The translations under genes and the position numbers were made by a program. From Acidimicrobiia bacterium (GTDB taxonomy: Bacteria > Actinomycetota > Acidimicrobiia > Acidimicrobiales > Poriferisodalaceae), in assembly GCA_022820925.1 (NCBI GenBank), contig JAJEEO010000005.1, positions 1 to 58,909 of the forward strand: a stretch of DNA of 58,909 bases. The letters run 5' to 3'. Shown one piece after another: positions 26,219-35,276 of this stretch (its first letter is position 1; each line of letters starts with the position of its first letter). The notes under the pieces were generated by a model. It was not told the DNA's origin. It worked only from the letters and a program-made list of their open reading frames with translations, and ran no database searches.

Positions 26219-29200
26219 TTAGCCGGTGGCGGCTTGTTGGAGGATTCGGGCGGCTCTGGCTATGAGACGCTCGGCTTCGTCGACTGCCTCTTGGTAGGCG
26301 GCCAGGTCGCCTTCTCGCAGGGCGACGTCGGCACGGTCGAAGGCCCCCGCGGCTCGTTCGAGCAGGTCGCCGACGTCGTCGGTGTCCGGTGCCGTGTCGG
26401 GCTCGTCGGGCTCGTCGTCGGGCACGGCTGCGGCCGGCTCGTCCTCGGGTTCGTCGGGTGTCGTGGGCGCCGCAGTGGTCGATCGGATCGTCCCGTTGCC
26501 GATGTCGATCTCGGCCCCGCCGATCGCCTTCTCGAGCGCCCCTTCGAACGTCTCGGAGATCACCACTCTCGAGCCGATGCCGGCGATCACGAGCTGCAGC
26601 TCGGGCACAGCCGTCGGCCCCGTTGCCGCGATGAACAGCGGCCGCACATACAGCAGCGAGTTCTCCACCGGGATCAGCAGCAGGTTGCCGGGCCGCACCA
26701 CCGAGCCGTTCTGGTTCAGCAGCGTCAGCCGCTCGGAGATCTCCTCCTCGGTCTGGATGTTCGAGTTGAAAAGCGCCGGACCGTCGATCGGCTGATCCGA
26801 GCGGATCTCGAACACCTCGATATCGCCATACCGGTCAGGGTCGTTGTGGACCACCATGAAGCCCTCGAGGTTCTTGCGCGAATCGTCCTCGGAGAACGGC
26901 ACGAACGGCCGGAAGATCACGAACGACTCGGCATCGTCGCCCGGCAATCGGAACAGCAGGTACTGCGGCGAGATGCGGGCCTCGACCGTGGCGATCACCT
27001 GACCGGTGGTCTCGTCGCGCACCGTCTCGACGGTGGTCTGGCCGATCGAGTCGCCCGGGTCCTGCGCCACCGCCCACGCACCCGCGGCGTCGTAGAACTC
27101 CGACGGGTCGCTCAGGCGGTACCGGCCCCACGCATCGGTCTGCACCCGGAACAGATCCTCGGGATAGCGGAAGTGCTCCTGCAACTCCATCGGCGGCGGC
27201 CCGTCCGCGAACAGATCCGGGAACTGCTTCTTGTACGACTGCACGATCGGGTCGTTTTCGTCGACGATGTAGAACGTGACCGTCCCGTCGTGGGCGTCCA
27301 CGGTGGCCTTCACCGAGTTCCGCACGTAGTTGATCGTCTCGCGCAGATCGCTGCCCAGCGTTGCCGCCCGCGGGTTGGTCCGCTGCGCATACGGGAACTG
27401 CGTCGTGGTGGTGTAGGCGTCGAGCACCCACTTGACCTGCCCGTCGATCACCACCGGGTAGGGGTCGTTGTCATAAGACAGGAACGGGGCCAGCAGGCGC
27501 ACCCGCTCCTCGATGTCGCGGTTGTAGAGGATCCGGCTGTCGCCCTGGATCTCGCCCGACACCAGCAGGTTCGGCTCGGCGAAACGCACCGCGAACGCCA
27601 GCCGCCGGAAGATGCCGCCGAGGCCGACGCCGTCCGCCCCGTCATAGCGGGTGGTCTCGGTGCGGTCGTCGTCGTCCTGGAAGTCGACCTCGGCACGCTG
27701 GGCGCCGACGATGGCGTAGCCGGCGAGGCCCTCGCCCACGTACAGCCCCGGCTCGTCGAGCTCGAGCGTCTCGGCGCCCGGCTCGGTCACGCCGGGAATA
27801 TCGCCCAGCACGTACGCGGGGCGGCCGTTGGCATCCACCCCGTTCGCGGGTGCAGCCGCCACGCCGTAGCCGTGGGTGTAGGCGACGTGCTCGGTCTCCC
27901 AGGTGTCGGTGGGCAGCTCGGTGGGCCGCAGCTCACGGGCCGCCAGCACGATTTGCGTCACCCGGCCGTCGATCTCGTAGCGGTCGACGTCGATGTCGCG
28001 GAAGTCGTAGAAGCTCTTGATGCCCTGGGTCTGCTGGAACGTGTCCTGCATGACGGCCGGGTCGAGCAGCCGCACGTTGCGCACCGTGTCGAAGTTGTTC
28101 TCGATGTCCTCGGCGGTCAGCTCAGGTTCGTACCGGAACTCGCTCTGGGTGACGTTGTCGAGCCCCAGCGCGATGCGGGTCATCTCGATGTTGCGCTCGA
28201 TGTAGGGCGCCTCGCGGGTGGATTCGGACGGCTCCACCTGGAAGCGCTGGATGATGGCGGGGTAGGCAGCGCCTGCCAGGCCTGCGACGACGGCCCACAG
28301 CGCCACCGCGATGACCGGGTAGGTGAAGCCCCGCCGCCAGATGTTCACCACCAGCAGCACGAAGCTGAAGGCGCTGATGACCATGAGCAGTTGCAGCACC
28401 GGCAGCTGAGCGTTCACGTCGGTGTAGGTGGCGCCGTCCACGAATCCCCGGGTGGACAGGGTCAGCTCGAAGCGGTCGAAGTAGTAGCCGACGGCCTTGA
28501 TCAGCGCCAGCAGGCCCAGCAGCAGCGACAGGTGCGCCTTCACCTGGGGCGTCACCCGGCTGCCTGCCGGCGCCTGGACTCGGATGGACCCGTTGAGGTA
28601 GTGCCAGATCGCCGTGAAGATGAACGTGACCAGGATTGCCGCGAAGGCCCAGCTGACGAGGAAGTTGAAGAACGGCAGGCGGAAGACGTAGAAGCCGATG
28701 TCGCGGCCGAACTGGGGGTCTTCGAGGCCGAAGTCGGTGGCGTTCACGAAAAACAGCCACGATTCCCACTGGCCCGAGACACCCGCTCCGACCATCAACG
28801 CCAGGATCAGCGCCACGGCGATGCGGATGAGTCCGCGGCGGCGACCGCTCATCTGGCGCCAGCGGGCTGCGATGTCCTCGGGAGGGCCCGCCGGTGCGGC
28901 ACGGCCCGCCAGACGTTCGGCGATGAACAGGTTCACCCACAACAGGACGAAGAAGATCGCCGTGAACAGCAGGCCGAGGCCGATCTTGGCCCACAGCACC
29001 TTCCACCACACCGAGGCGTAGCCCAGGCTGTCGAACCACAGGTAGTCGGTCCAGAAGCCGGCGAGGCCGCGTACCGACAGCAGCAGGATGAAGCCCGCCG
29101 CGACGATGATCGCGATGATCAGCCGGAAGCGAGTGAGACCCCGTGGGCGGCCTGGCCTGCCGGGTCTGCCTGGCCTGCCGGGGCCTCCCGGGCCTTGCGG

Positions 29201-29269
29201 TCGCTGGGGACCCCCCGAACCGGGAGGCTGCTCGGATGAGGGAGGCGGCATGTCCTCGGGGGGACGCAT
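26219..29269 (-). CDS. UPF0182 (COG1615) membrane protein
   Basis: 1016-residue member of UPF0182. A Pro/Gly-rich cytosolic N-terminus (about 1-45) is followed by about seven membrane segments up to about residue 340, then a long exported domain with the family blocks TQGIKSFYDFRDIDVDRYEI, AYTHGYGVAAAP and ARISPQYLLFRLPGDD. The C-terminal about 100 residues are acidic linker plus a helical tail (DRADVALREGDLAAYQEAVD). The family is common in actinobacteria; function unknown. It diverges from purN by 71 bp. Confidence 0.93.
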   Translation of the reverse strand: MRPPEDMPPPSSEQPPGSGGPQRPQGPGGPGRPGRPGRPGRPRGLTRFRLIIAIIVAAGFILLLSVRGLAGFWTDYLWFDSLGYASVWWKVLWAKIGLGLLFTAIFFVLLWVNLFIAERLAGRAAPAGPPEDIAARWRQMSGRRRGLIRIAVALILALMVGAGVSGQWESWLFFVNATDFGLEDPQFGRDIGFYVFRLPFFNFLVSWAFAAILVTFIFTAIWHYLNGSIRVQAPAGSRVTPQVKAHLSLLLGLLALIKAVGYYFDRFELTLSTRGFVDGATYTDVNAQLPVLQLLMVISAFSFVLLVVNIWRRGFTYPVIAVALWAVVAGLAGAAYPAIIQRFQVEPSESTREAPYIERNIEMTRIALGLDNVTQSEFRYEPELTAEDIENNFDTVRNVRLLDPAVMQDTFQQTQGIKSFYDFRDIDVDRYEIDGRVTQIVLAARELRPTELPTDTWETEHVAYTHGYGVAAAPANGVDANGRPAYVLGDIPGVTEPGAETLELDEPGLYVGEGLAGYAIVGAQRAEVDFQDDDDRTETTRYDGADGVGLGGIFRRLAFAVRFAEPNLLVSGEIQGDSRILYNRDIEERVRLLAPFLSYDNDPYPVVIDGQVKWVLDAYTTTTQFPYAQRTNPRAATLGSDLRETINYVRNSVKATVDAHDGTVTFYIVDENDPIVQSYKKQFPDLFADGPPPMELQEHFRYPEDLFRVQTDAWGRYRLSDPSEFYDAAGAWAVAQDPGDSIGQTTVETVRDETTGQVIATVEARISPQYLLFRLPGDDAESFVIFRPFVPFSEDDSRKNLEGFMVVHNDPDRYGDIEVFEIRSDQPIDGPALFNSNIQTEEEISERLTLLNQNGSVVRPGNLLLIPVENSLLYVRPLFIAATGPTAVPELQLVIAGIGSRVVISETFEGALEKAIGGAEIDIGNGTIRSTTAAPTTPDEPEDEPAAAVPDDEPDEPDTAPDTDDVGDLLERAAGAFDRADVALREGDLAAYQEAVDEAERLIARAARILQQAATG

Positions 29270-29340
29270 ACGGCAGCGAGGCTACTGGGGCGCGTCGTGC
29301 CAGCAGGCGGCGGACCGCCGGTTTGTCGGACGGGGCGCGT

Positions 29341-29976
29341 ATGTTCGGCGCCGTGCGGCTGGCGGTACTGGTCTCGGGAACCGGATCCATCCTCGAAGCG
29401 ATGCTGGGCCGCGGGCTGCCGGTGACTTTGGTGGGGGCCGATCGGCCGTGCCGGGGACTCGGCATTGCCGACGATGCAGGGATCGAGACCGTGCTGGTGC
29501 CACGTTCGGACTGGACGGGCGGAGCCGGCGATGAGACCCGGCGGCGCTTCGATCGGGAGGACTACAGCTGCAAGCTGGCCGCCGTGCTGGCTGAGCGAGG
29601 GGTCGACGTGGTGGCGATGGCCGGCTTCGGCACGGTGCTGTCTGGTTCGTTCTTCGAATGGGACGAGGGGCGCTACCGGGGCCGGGTGCTGAACACCCAC
29701 CCGTCGCTGCTGCCGGCATTCCCGGGCTGGCATGCCGTGCGCGACGCGCTCGATGCCGGGGCCTCCGAGTCGGGCTGCACGGTGCACGTCGCGATTCCCG
29801 AGGTGGACGCCGGCCCGGTGCTGGCACAGCAGGCGGTGCCGGTGCTGGCGGGCGACGACGAGGCCACGCTGCATGAGCGCATCAAGGCGACCGAACGCGA
29901 GCTCTACCCGGCGACGATTGCGGCGTTTCTCGAGCGGTGCACCCAAGAACGGATCCCGGAAGGACAGACCAGATGA
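29341..29976 (+). CDS. purN: Phosphoribosylglycinamide formyltransferase
   Basis: GAR transformylase of purine synthesis: transfers formyl from 10-formyl-THF to GAR. 211 residues. N-terminal VSGTGSILEAML corresponds to the phosphate loop (A-S-G-x-G-S-N in most members), AGFGTVLSG and VLNTHPSLLPAFPG hold the catalytic Asn-His block, and HVAIPEVDAGPVLAQ the conserved Asp. ATG 29341 is used; GTG 29353 is an alternative. It overlaps purH by ATGA, a classic purNH arrangement. Confidence 0.93.
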   Translation: MFGAVRLAVLVSGTGSILEAMLGRGLPVTLVGADRPCRGLGIADDAGIETVLVPRSDWTGGAGDETRRRFDREDYSCKLAAVLAERGVDVVAMAGFGTVLSGSFFEWDEGRYRGRVLNTHPSLLPAFPGWHAVRDALDAGASESGCTVHVAIPEVDAGPVLAQQAVPVLAGDDEATLHERIKATERELYPATIAAFLERCTQERIPEGQTR

Positions 29977-31535
29977 GGGCGTTGATCTCGGTGTGGGACA
30001 AGACCGGCGTGGTGGAGTTTGCGGCCCGCCTGTCGGGCCTCGGGTGGGAGATCGTCTCGAGCGGCGGGACCGCTGCGGCGCTGGCTGACTCCGGCGTGCC
30101 GGTGCTGGCGGTGGAAGACGTGACCGGCAGCCCCGAGATGCTCGACGGCCGGGTGAAGACGCTGCACCCGCGCATCCACGGCGGGATCCTGGCGGATCGG
30201 TCGAAGCCGGCGCACCTGGCGTCGCTCGACGAGCACGGCATCGCGGCGATCGATCTGGTGGTGTGCAACCTGTACCCGTTCCGGTCCGACCCGGGGCCCG
30301 AGCTGATCGACATCGGCGGGCCGGCGATGGTGCGGGCGGCGGCGAAGAACCACGGTGACGATGCGGGTGGCGTGGGCGTGGTGGTGGACCCGGCCGACTA
30401 CGAAGCGGTCCTGGCCGAGCTGGATGATGCGGGTGCTGGCGGGCTGAGCGCGGCGACGCGTCGGCGGCTGGCGCGGGCGGCTTTCGCACATACGGCTGCC
30501 TACGACGCGGCGATCGTGAGCTGGCTGGACGAGCCCGTCGAGGGCGAGATCGAGGCGGGGTCCGATGAATCACCAGCTCCCCTGCCGCCGACTGTGCACC
30601 TGGCGCTGGAACGGGTGGACGAATGCCGCTATGGCGAGAACCCGCACCATCTCGGCGCCCGCTACCGGCCGGTCGGCGAGTCGACCTGGTGGGACCACGC
30701 CTACCAGCACAGCGGGCTGGCGCTCAGCTACCTGAACTTCTTCGACGCCGATGCTGCATGGCGGATCGTGCACGACCTCGGCGCTGCCGAAGGGTCTTCG
30801 GCCGTCGTGATCGTGAAGCACGCCAACCCGTGCGGTGCCGCGGCCGGCGACGATCTCGCCGACGTGTACCAGCGGGCGTACGACTGCGATGCCCGCTCGG
30901 CGTTCGGCGGCATCGTGGCGTTCAACCAGATCGTCGACCTCGACACGGTCGAGCGCATCGAAGCCGCCGCCCAGGCCGACCTGATCATCGCGCCCGGCTA
31001 CGAGGACGGCGTGGTGGAGCGTCTCGAGGCGAAGCGGCGCAACACCCGGGTATTGGAGGCGCCGCGGCCCGACGAGGCCGGCCTGTCATTGCGGCAGATC
31101 AACGGCGGGTGGCTGGTGCAGTCGCCCCACACGTTCGCATCGGCACCTGAGAACTGGCAGGTGGTGACTGAGCGCAAGCCCACGGCGAGCGAGCTGGCCG
31201 ATGCCCGCTTCGCCTGGCGGGTCTGCGGGCATGTGATGTCGAATGCGATCGTGCTGGCGCGGGACCGCACAGCCTGGGGCATCGGCGCCGGCCAGCAGAA
31301 CCGGGTGGAGTCGGGCCAGCTCGCTGCCGCGAAAGCCGACGGTCGGGCTGCCGGCGGCGCGTGTGCCAGCGACGCGTTCTACCCCTTCGGCGACGGCGTG
31401 GAAGCCGCCGCTGAGGCCGGTGTGGCCGTGGTGGTGCAGCCGGGCGGCGCCCTCCGAGACGACGACGTGATTGCCCGAGCCAACGATCTCGGCCTTGCCA
31501 TGCTGTTCACCGGCGAGCGGCAGTTTCGCCACTAG
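29973..31535 (+). CDS. purH: Bifunctional AICAR transformylase / IMP cyclohydrolase
   Basis: Last two steps of IMP synthesis. 520 residues. The MGS-like cyclohydrolase half comes first ([19 protein letters not shown]-type loop as [21 protein letters not shown]), then the transformylase half with [22 protein letters not shown] and the C-terminal [18 protein letters not shown]. Translationally coupled to purN. Its TAG stop is the centre of a 20-bp palindrome that begins the hairpin array. Confidence 0.96.
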   Translation: MRALISVWDKTGVVEFAARLSGLGWEIVSSGGTAAALADSGVPVLAVEDVTGSPEMLDGRVKTLHPRIHGGILADRSKPAHLASLDEHGIAAIDLVVCNLYPFRSDPGPELIDIGGPAMVRAAAKNHGDDAGGVGVVVDPADYEAVLAELDDAGAGGLSAATRRRLARAAFAHTAAYDAAIVSWLDEPVEGEIEAGSDESPAPLPPTVHLALERVDECRYGENPHHLGARYRPVGESTWWDHAYQHSGLALSYLNFFDADAAWRIVHDLGAAEGSSAVVIVKHANPCGAAAGDDLADVYQRAYDCDARSAFGGIVAFNQIVDLDTVERIEAAAQADLIIAPGYEDGVVERLEAKRRNTRVLEAPRPDEAGLSLRQINGGWLVQSPHTFASAPENWQVVTERKPTASELADARFAWRVCGHVMSNAIVLARDRTAWGIGAGQQNRVESGQLAAAKADGRAAGGACASDAFYPFGDGVEAAAEAGVAVVVQPGGALRDDDVIARANDLGLAMLFTGERQFRH

Positions 31536-31680
31536 TGGCGAAACCATTGAACGCAGTCGCCACTGAAGAGTGGCGGAACCATTGAAAGCGGACGGCACTA
31601 GTGCCGTAGCTATCAGGCACAGGCGCCACCAGTGATGAAGCCATCAAACGCAGCCGGCACGAGCGCGTACCTGAACGGAG
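31524..31680 (+). repeat. Stop-codon hairpin array after purH
   Basis: About five units at about 31-35 bp spacing. U1 is TTTCGCCACTAGTGGCGAAA (31524-31543, perfect palindrome containing the purH stop). U2 CGCCACT-gaag-AGTGGCG (31558-31575). U3 ACGGCACTAGTGCCGT (31592-31607, perfect). U4 (from 31623) and U5 (from 31654) are decayed. Linkers after the hairpins: AAACCATTGAACGCAG, GAACCATTGAAAGCGG, TAGCTATCAGGCACAG, AAGCCATCAAACGCAG. It probably acts as terminator or mRNA 3' end structure. Confidence 0.85.
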
Positions 31681-31691
31681 GTCGGCAGAAC

Positions 31692-33497
31692 GTGGGAACG
31701 CCAAGACGGCGGCAACGCTGCACAGCGGTCATCGCGGCAGTCGTGTTGCTGGCAACGCTCATCGTGCCGCTCGCAAGTCCAGCGGGCGCGCAGACGGCTG
31801 GAGCGGCGACGCTGCCACCGCCCGAGGTGCTGGGCGACTGCGCCGATGCGGTGCCGATCATCGTGGCATCCGACGCCGACGCACAGTCCGACATCTACTC
31901 GGCCGTCACGCTCAAGGGTGTGCTCGGGGCGGCGAGCTGCATCGTGCTGGCCGGGGGCCGAGACGAGCCATTCCCGCAGAATCAGCTGAAGCGGCTGGCC
32001 GCGGCCGCTCCGGGCGGATATGTGGTGGGCGGGCCCGCAGCGGTGCCGGTGGCAAAGCTGCCGAACCGCGACATGACCCGCGTGTACGGCGCGGATCGCT
32101 GGGAGACCGCAGCCGTTGTGGGCGCCGTCGCTGCAGCGCTCGCAGCGGGCGAGGATCCCGCCGACGCCATGCCTCAGCCCGACAGCAGCGCACCGGCCTG
32201 GCAGCAGCGGCTGACAACCGAATTCTCGGCCGCTCTGCAATCCAGCGAAGCGCCCGAGGACATGTGCATGTCGCTGTACCGCAACGACGAGCCGATCTTC
32301 GAGCACGAGCCCCACATGCCGCTGCTGCCGGCATCGCTCATGAAGCTCGCGACCGTCACCGCTGCGCTGAGCGAACTCGGCGCGGATGCGACGTTCACCA
32401 CACAGGTGGTCGCCGACGCCAGCGAGCTCGCTGCGGCCAGCGACGGCGTGCTGCAGGGCGACCTGTACCTGATCGGCGGCGGCGACCCGGTGCTGGCCAC
32501 TCCCGGTTACATCAACCGCATCGCCGATGCGCGCCCCTACACCGACGCGAGCGAGCTGGCGGACCGCGTGATGGCAGAACTCGATGCCGCGGGCATCGAC
32601 ACCATCGATGGCGCGATCGTCGGCGACGGATCGTGGTTCGCCGATGGCGAGCGGGGCTATACCGAGCAGTTCCCGTCTGGAGCGACATCGGAGACCCCGG
32701 CGGTGTGGAAGGAGTCGTACCTGTCAGGCAATTTCGTGGGCGTCTTGTCGGGCCTGATCATCAACGATGGCTACTCGCCGTACACCATCGACCGCCGGAG
32801 TCACACCCGCAGCGTCGACCCCGTGCAGGCCGCAGCTTCCGACTTCGACGACTTGCTCGAAGCACGTGGCCTGGTCATCCGCCATCGGCCCCGATCGGGC
32901 AGCGCCCCCGCGGCCAACGACTCGACCGCTCTCGGCCGCATCGTCTCGCCCACGAACGCCGAGATGCTGGTGCGGATCCTGCGCTACTCGGAGAACACGC
33001 CGGCGGAGATGCTGTTCAAGCAGATCGGCCGGCATCGCGGCGACTCGTCCCGTGCGGGCTCGGCGGCAGCGGCGACCGCGGCGCTCAGCGGCCTCCTGGG
33101 CACCACGGCCGACGAGATCGTCCTGGTGGACGGCTCGGGGCTGTCGGTGCACAACCGCATGAGCTGCGAGGCCGCCGTGCGGCTGCTGCTGCTGGCCGGC
33201 AGCGATTCCCGCCTCGTGACCTCGCTGTCGATCGCGGGCCGAACCCCGACGCTGCAGAGCTGCGGGCCGCGGTCTCCCGGAAACGGGCAGGGCCCGGCAA
33301 ACACAGTCTTCGCCAAGGGCGGTCAGCTCAACGACAGCTCGGCCATCGCCGGGGTCAGCACTGCGGCCAACGGCGACGTGCTCACCTTCGCCATGATCGC
33401 CAACGAACCGCTCATCATCCGGATCGGAAGCTGCAACACCCTGCGCCAGCTCACGCTCGACGCCATAGGCCGCTACACCTACGGCCCGTCAGGCTGA
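31692..33497 (+). CDS. dacB: D-alanyl-D-alanine carboxypeptidase (PBP4/S13) with cell-wall-binding domain
   Basis: Exported peptidoglycan carboxypeptidase/endopeptidase, about 601 residues. Start GTG 31692 follows GGAGG and precedes a signal peptide (TAVIAAVVLLATLIVPLASP, cleavage after AGA). Residues about 35-150 form one CW_binding_2-type repeat (IVLAGG, YVVGGPAAV, VYGADRWETAA). The S13 domain then shows S-x-x-K in PASLMKLAT, S-x-N in YSENTPAEM and K-G-G in VFAKGGQL, where most PBPs have KTG. All catalytic residues are in order. The upstream frame runs into the purH hairpin array and is not coding. Confidence 0.9.
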   Translation: MGTPRRRQRCTAVIAAVVLLATLIVPLASPAGAQTAGAATLPPPEVLGDCADAVPIIVASDADAQSDIYSAVTLKGVLGAASCIVLAGGRDEPFPQNQLKRLAAAAPGGYVVGGPAAVPVAKLPNRDMTRVYGADRWETAAVVGAVAAALAAGEDPADAMPQPDSSAPAWQQRLTTEFSAALQSSEAPEDMCMSLYRNDEPIFEHEPHMPLLPASLMKLATVTAALSELGADATFTTQVVADASELAAASDGVLQGDLYLIGGGDPVLATPGYINRIADARPYTDASELADRVMAELDAAGIDTIDGAIVGDGSWFADGERGYTEQFPSGATSETPAVWKESYLSGNFVGVLSGLIINDGYSPYTIDRRSHTRSVDPVQAAASDFDDLLEARGLVIRHRPRSGSAPAANDSTALGRIVSPTNAEMLVRILRYSENTPAEMLFKQIGRHRGDSSRAGSAAAATAALSGLLGTTADEIVLVDGSGLSVHNRMSCEAAVRLLLLAGSDSRLVTSLSIAGRTPTLQSCGPRSPGNGQGPANTVFAKGGQLNDSSAIAGVSTAANGDVLTFAMIANEPLIIRIGSCNTLRQLTLDAIGRYTYGPSG

Positions 33498-33562
33498 CCC
33501 GCTGCCGCTGACAGCCGAGCGGATGCCTGTTCGTCGGTACGCTGCGAACTACAGGCGCCGCC

Positions 33563-33958
33563 ATGACTTCATCCACCCGGCCCCCGAACGCACTGGCCGA
33601 CTACGTGCCGGCTCTGCGCGCCAGCGATGACGAGTTTCGGCTGCGTCTCTTGCTGCACGACTTCGGACTCGTTTGGCAGGAAGCCGGCCCACACGAGCGA
33701 GCTGCCTTGATTGCCGACGAGCCAGAGCTGTTCGACCCCCGCTGGGACGCCTTCCTGGCCGCCTATGCCGAGCACCTCGCACGCTCCGCAGCCATAACGC
33801 CTCCGTCATGGACATCGTCCAAGCGCAGGATTCTGCCCGATTTCTGGTACGCCGGCGGCTGCTACGCCTTCGATCGAGTGCGCACCATCGTCACCACGCC
33901 CGGTGCCTTCGAGGAACACGGCGTCTGGTTTCCTCGCAGCGAGCTAGCGGTCGTCTGA
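33563..33958 (+). CDS. Small protein paired with a nucleotidyltransferase
   Basis: 131 residues, mostly helical by appearance (DDEFRLRLLLHDFGLVWQEA; PRWDAFLAAYAEHLAR), then PDFWYAGGCYAFDRVRTIVTTPGAFEEHGVWF. I recognise this W/F-rich end as common in short genes placed before DUF6036/AbiEii-like nucleotidyltransferases. It lies 2 bp before that gene. A regulatory or antitoxin role is inferred from the pairing only. Confidence 0.65.
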   Translation: MTSSTRPPNALADYVPALRASDDEFRLRLLLHDFGLVWQEAGPHERAALIADEPELFDPRWDAFLAAYAEHLARSAAITPPSWTSSKRRILPDFWYAGGCYAFDRVRTIVTTPGAFEEHGVWFPRSELAVV

Positions 33959-33960
33959 CG

Positions 33961-34506
33961 GTGACCCCGCTCGCTGAATCTGAGATCCGCGCCGCCCTCA
34001 GCGGGCTCGCCGAGCGACTTGAGCGTCGGCGAACGCATGCACGCCTCTACATTGCCGGCGGTGCCGCGATGGTGCTGGCGTACGACGCCGATCGAGCCAC
34101 CCGCGACATCGACACAGCCATTCTCGACGGCTACGAGGCGGTCATGTCCATCGCCGCTGAGATGGCACGCGAGCGAGGCTGGCCGTCAACTTGGCTGAAC
34201 GAACAAGCAACGCCGTACATGCCCAAGGCCGAGCAGCGGCACGGGCGCGAGGTGTTCGAACATCCGTACTTGACGGTCATCGCCGCGAGCCCAGAGCACA
34301 TGCTGGCGATGAAGGCGCGAGCGGCTCGTCGCACCGACATCAGTGATGCGATGCGACTCATGGAGATCACTGGCATCGCCGATATCGACGACATCGCAGC
34401 ACTCGTCCGCAAGGTGTTCCCCGACGAAGACTTGGGACGTCGCCAACTCGACTGGCTCGAAGCAGTGATTGATGAGTCACAGACTGGCCACAGCGCCCAG
34501 GCGTGA
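33961..34506 (+). CDS. Nucleotidyltransferase-fold protein (DUF6036/AbiEii-like)
   Basis: 181 residues from GTG 33961. LYIAGGAAMVLAYDADRATRDIDTAIL contains the nucleotidyltransferase core (G-G-x-A and D-x-D as RDIDTA); VIAASPEHMLAMKARAAR and SDAMRLM fit the DUF6036/AbiEii group. Proteins of this fold include AbiEii toxins that block tRNA or translation by nucleotide transfer. With the preceding 131-residue gene it forms a two-gene unit that could be a toxin-antitoxin system; not proven. Confidence 0.75.
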   Translation: MTPLAESEIRAALSGLAERLERRRTHARLYIAGGAAMVLAYDADRATRDIDTAILDGYEAVMSIAAEMARERGWPSTWLNEQATPYMPKAEQRHGREVFEHPYLTVIAASPEHMLAMKARAARRTDISDAMRLMEITGIADIDDIAALVRKVFPDEDLGRRQLDWLEAVIDESQTGHSAQA

Positions 34507-34508
34507 GA

Positions 34509-34526
34509 CCTGAACTCCCCTTCAGG
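34509..34526. terminator. Hairpin between convergent nucleotidyltransferase and racemase genes
   Basis: CCTGAA (34509-34514) and TTCAGG (34521-34526) with CTCCCC loop. The racemase stop (34522-34524) lies in the right arm, and the nucleotidyltransferase stop is 2 bp to the left. Short, so a weak bidirectional terminator at most. Confidence 0.4.
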
Positions 34527-35241
34527 CGCTGATGCGCTCCTTGTCGGGTGGCGGCATGTAGGTACGCCGGCTCGGCTTCAAGCCCATCGAGTGCAGTGTG
34601 AGCAGGAGTCCGAGCGAAGCACCGGTCGGGTCGACAACGGGAACCCTGACGCGCTCCGCTGCGAGCTGGGACTGCAGTGCCGCTGCCACGCCGAGCATGC
34701 CAGTGCAGCCCAGCACCAACACATCCGCACCTTGATCCAAGGCACGGTGTGAGGCCTGGGAAAGGCTCTTGAGGAGGGCGTCGCCGTCGTGCAATTCGAG
34801 GACCGGCGTGTCAACCACCTCGACCGAGACCATGCGCTCCCGGATGCCCATGCGTGTCGCGAGATCCGAGATCATGGGCACAACGTTCTCCAGCACGGTG
34901 ATGACCGAAAAGCGAGCGCCCAAAGTGAGCGCTGTCGCTATGGCCGGTTCGAAACCGCCGACGACGGGGATGTCCACGAGCTCGCGGGCCGCAGACACAG
35001 CCGGGTCGCCGAAGCAAGTGATGAACACGCTGTCCGCCCCGGAGTCGGCTGCGCGGCGCACCTCCTCGACAATTGCTGGGCCCGCCAGCACCTCGTCGTA
35101 GAACGACTCGATGGAAGCCGGCCCGTAGCGCAGATTCGAGACCTCAATGTCGATCTCCGGCCCGACGAAGCTTCGAGCTTCAAGGGTGATCTGTTCGTTG
35201 AACGTGTCCGAGGTGATCGGAACGACGATGTGGATCTTCAT
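34522..35241 (-). CDS. Asp/Glu-hydantoin racemase family protein
   Basis: 239 residues. The two catalytic cysteines typical of Asp/Glu/hydantoin racemases are in VFITCFGDPAV (about 75) and LVLGCTGMLGV (about 179). IHIVVPITSDTF at the N-terminus and PVVGGFEPAI are family-like. ATG 35241 follows AAAGGA. In this cluster it probably interconverts the stereoisomers of a 5-substituted hydantoin or similar ring so that both can be opened. Confidence 0.86.
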   Translation of the reverse strand: MKIHIVVPITSDTFNEQITLEARSFVGPEIDIEVSNLRYGPASIESFYDEVLAGPAIVEEVRRAADSGADSVFITCFGDPAVSAARELVDIPVVGGFEPAIATALTLGARFSVITVLENVVPMISDLATRMGIRERMVSVEVVDTPVLELHDGDALLKSLSQASHRALDQGADVLVLGCTGMLGVAAALQSQLAAERVRVPVVDPTGASLGLLLTLHSMGLKPSRRTYMPPPDKERISA

Positions 35242-35276
35242 GGTGAGTCCTTTCGTATGCAATGAAGAGTCAGAAA

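Noticed and set aside
26234..29239. A 1001-codon open frame on the plus strand antisense to the UPF0182 gene
   Set aside because: It is the mirror of a real gene in very GC-rich DNA; its protein is His/Arg/Gln-rich with no family motif, while the opposite strand encodes a complete known family.
31524..31680. CRISPR array
   Set aside because: Period about 31-35 bp, palindromic units of differing sequence, conserved rather than unique linkers, decay toward one end and no cas genes.
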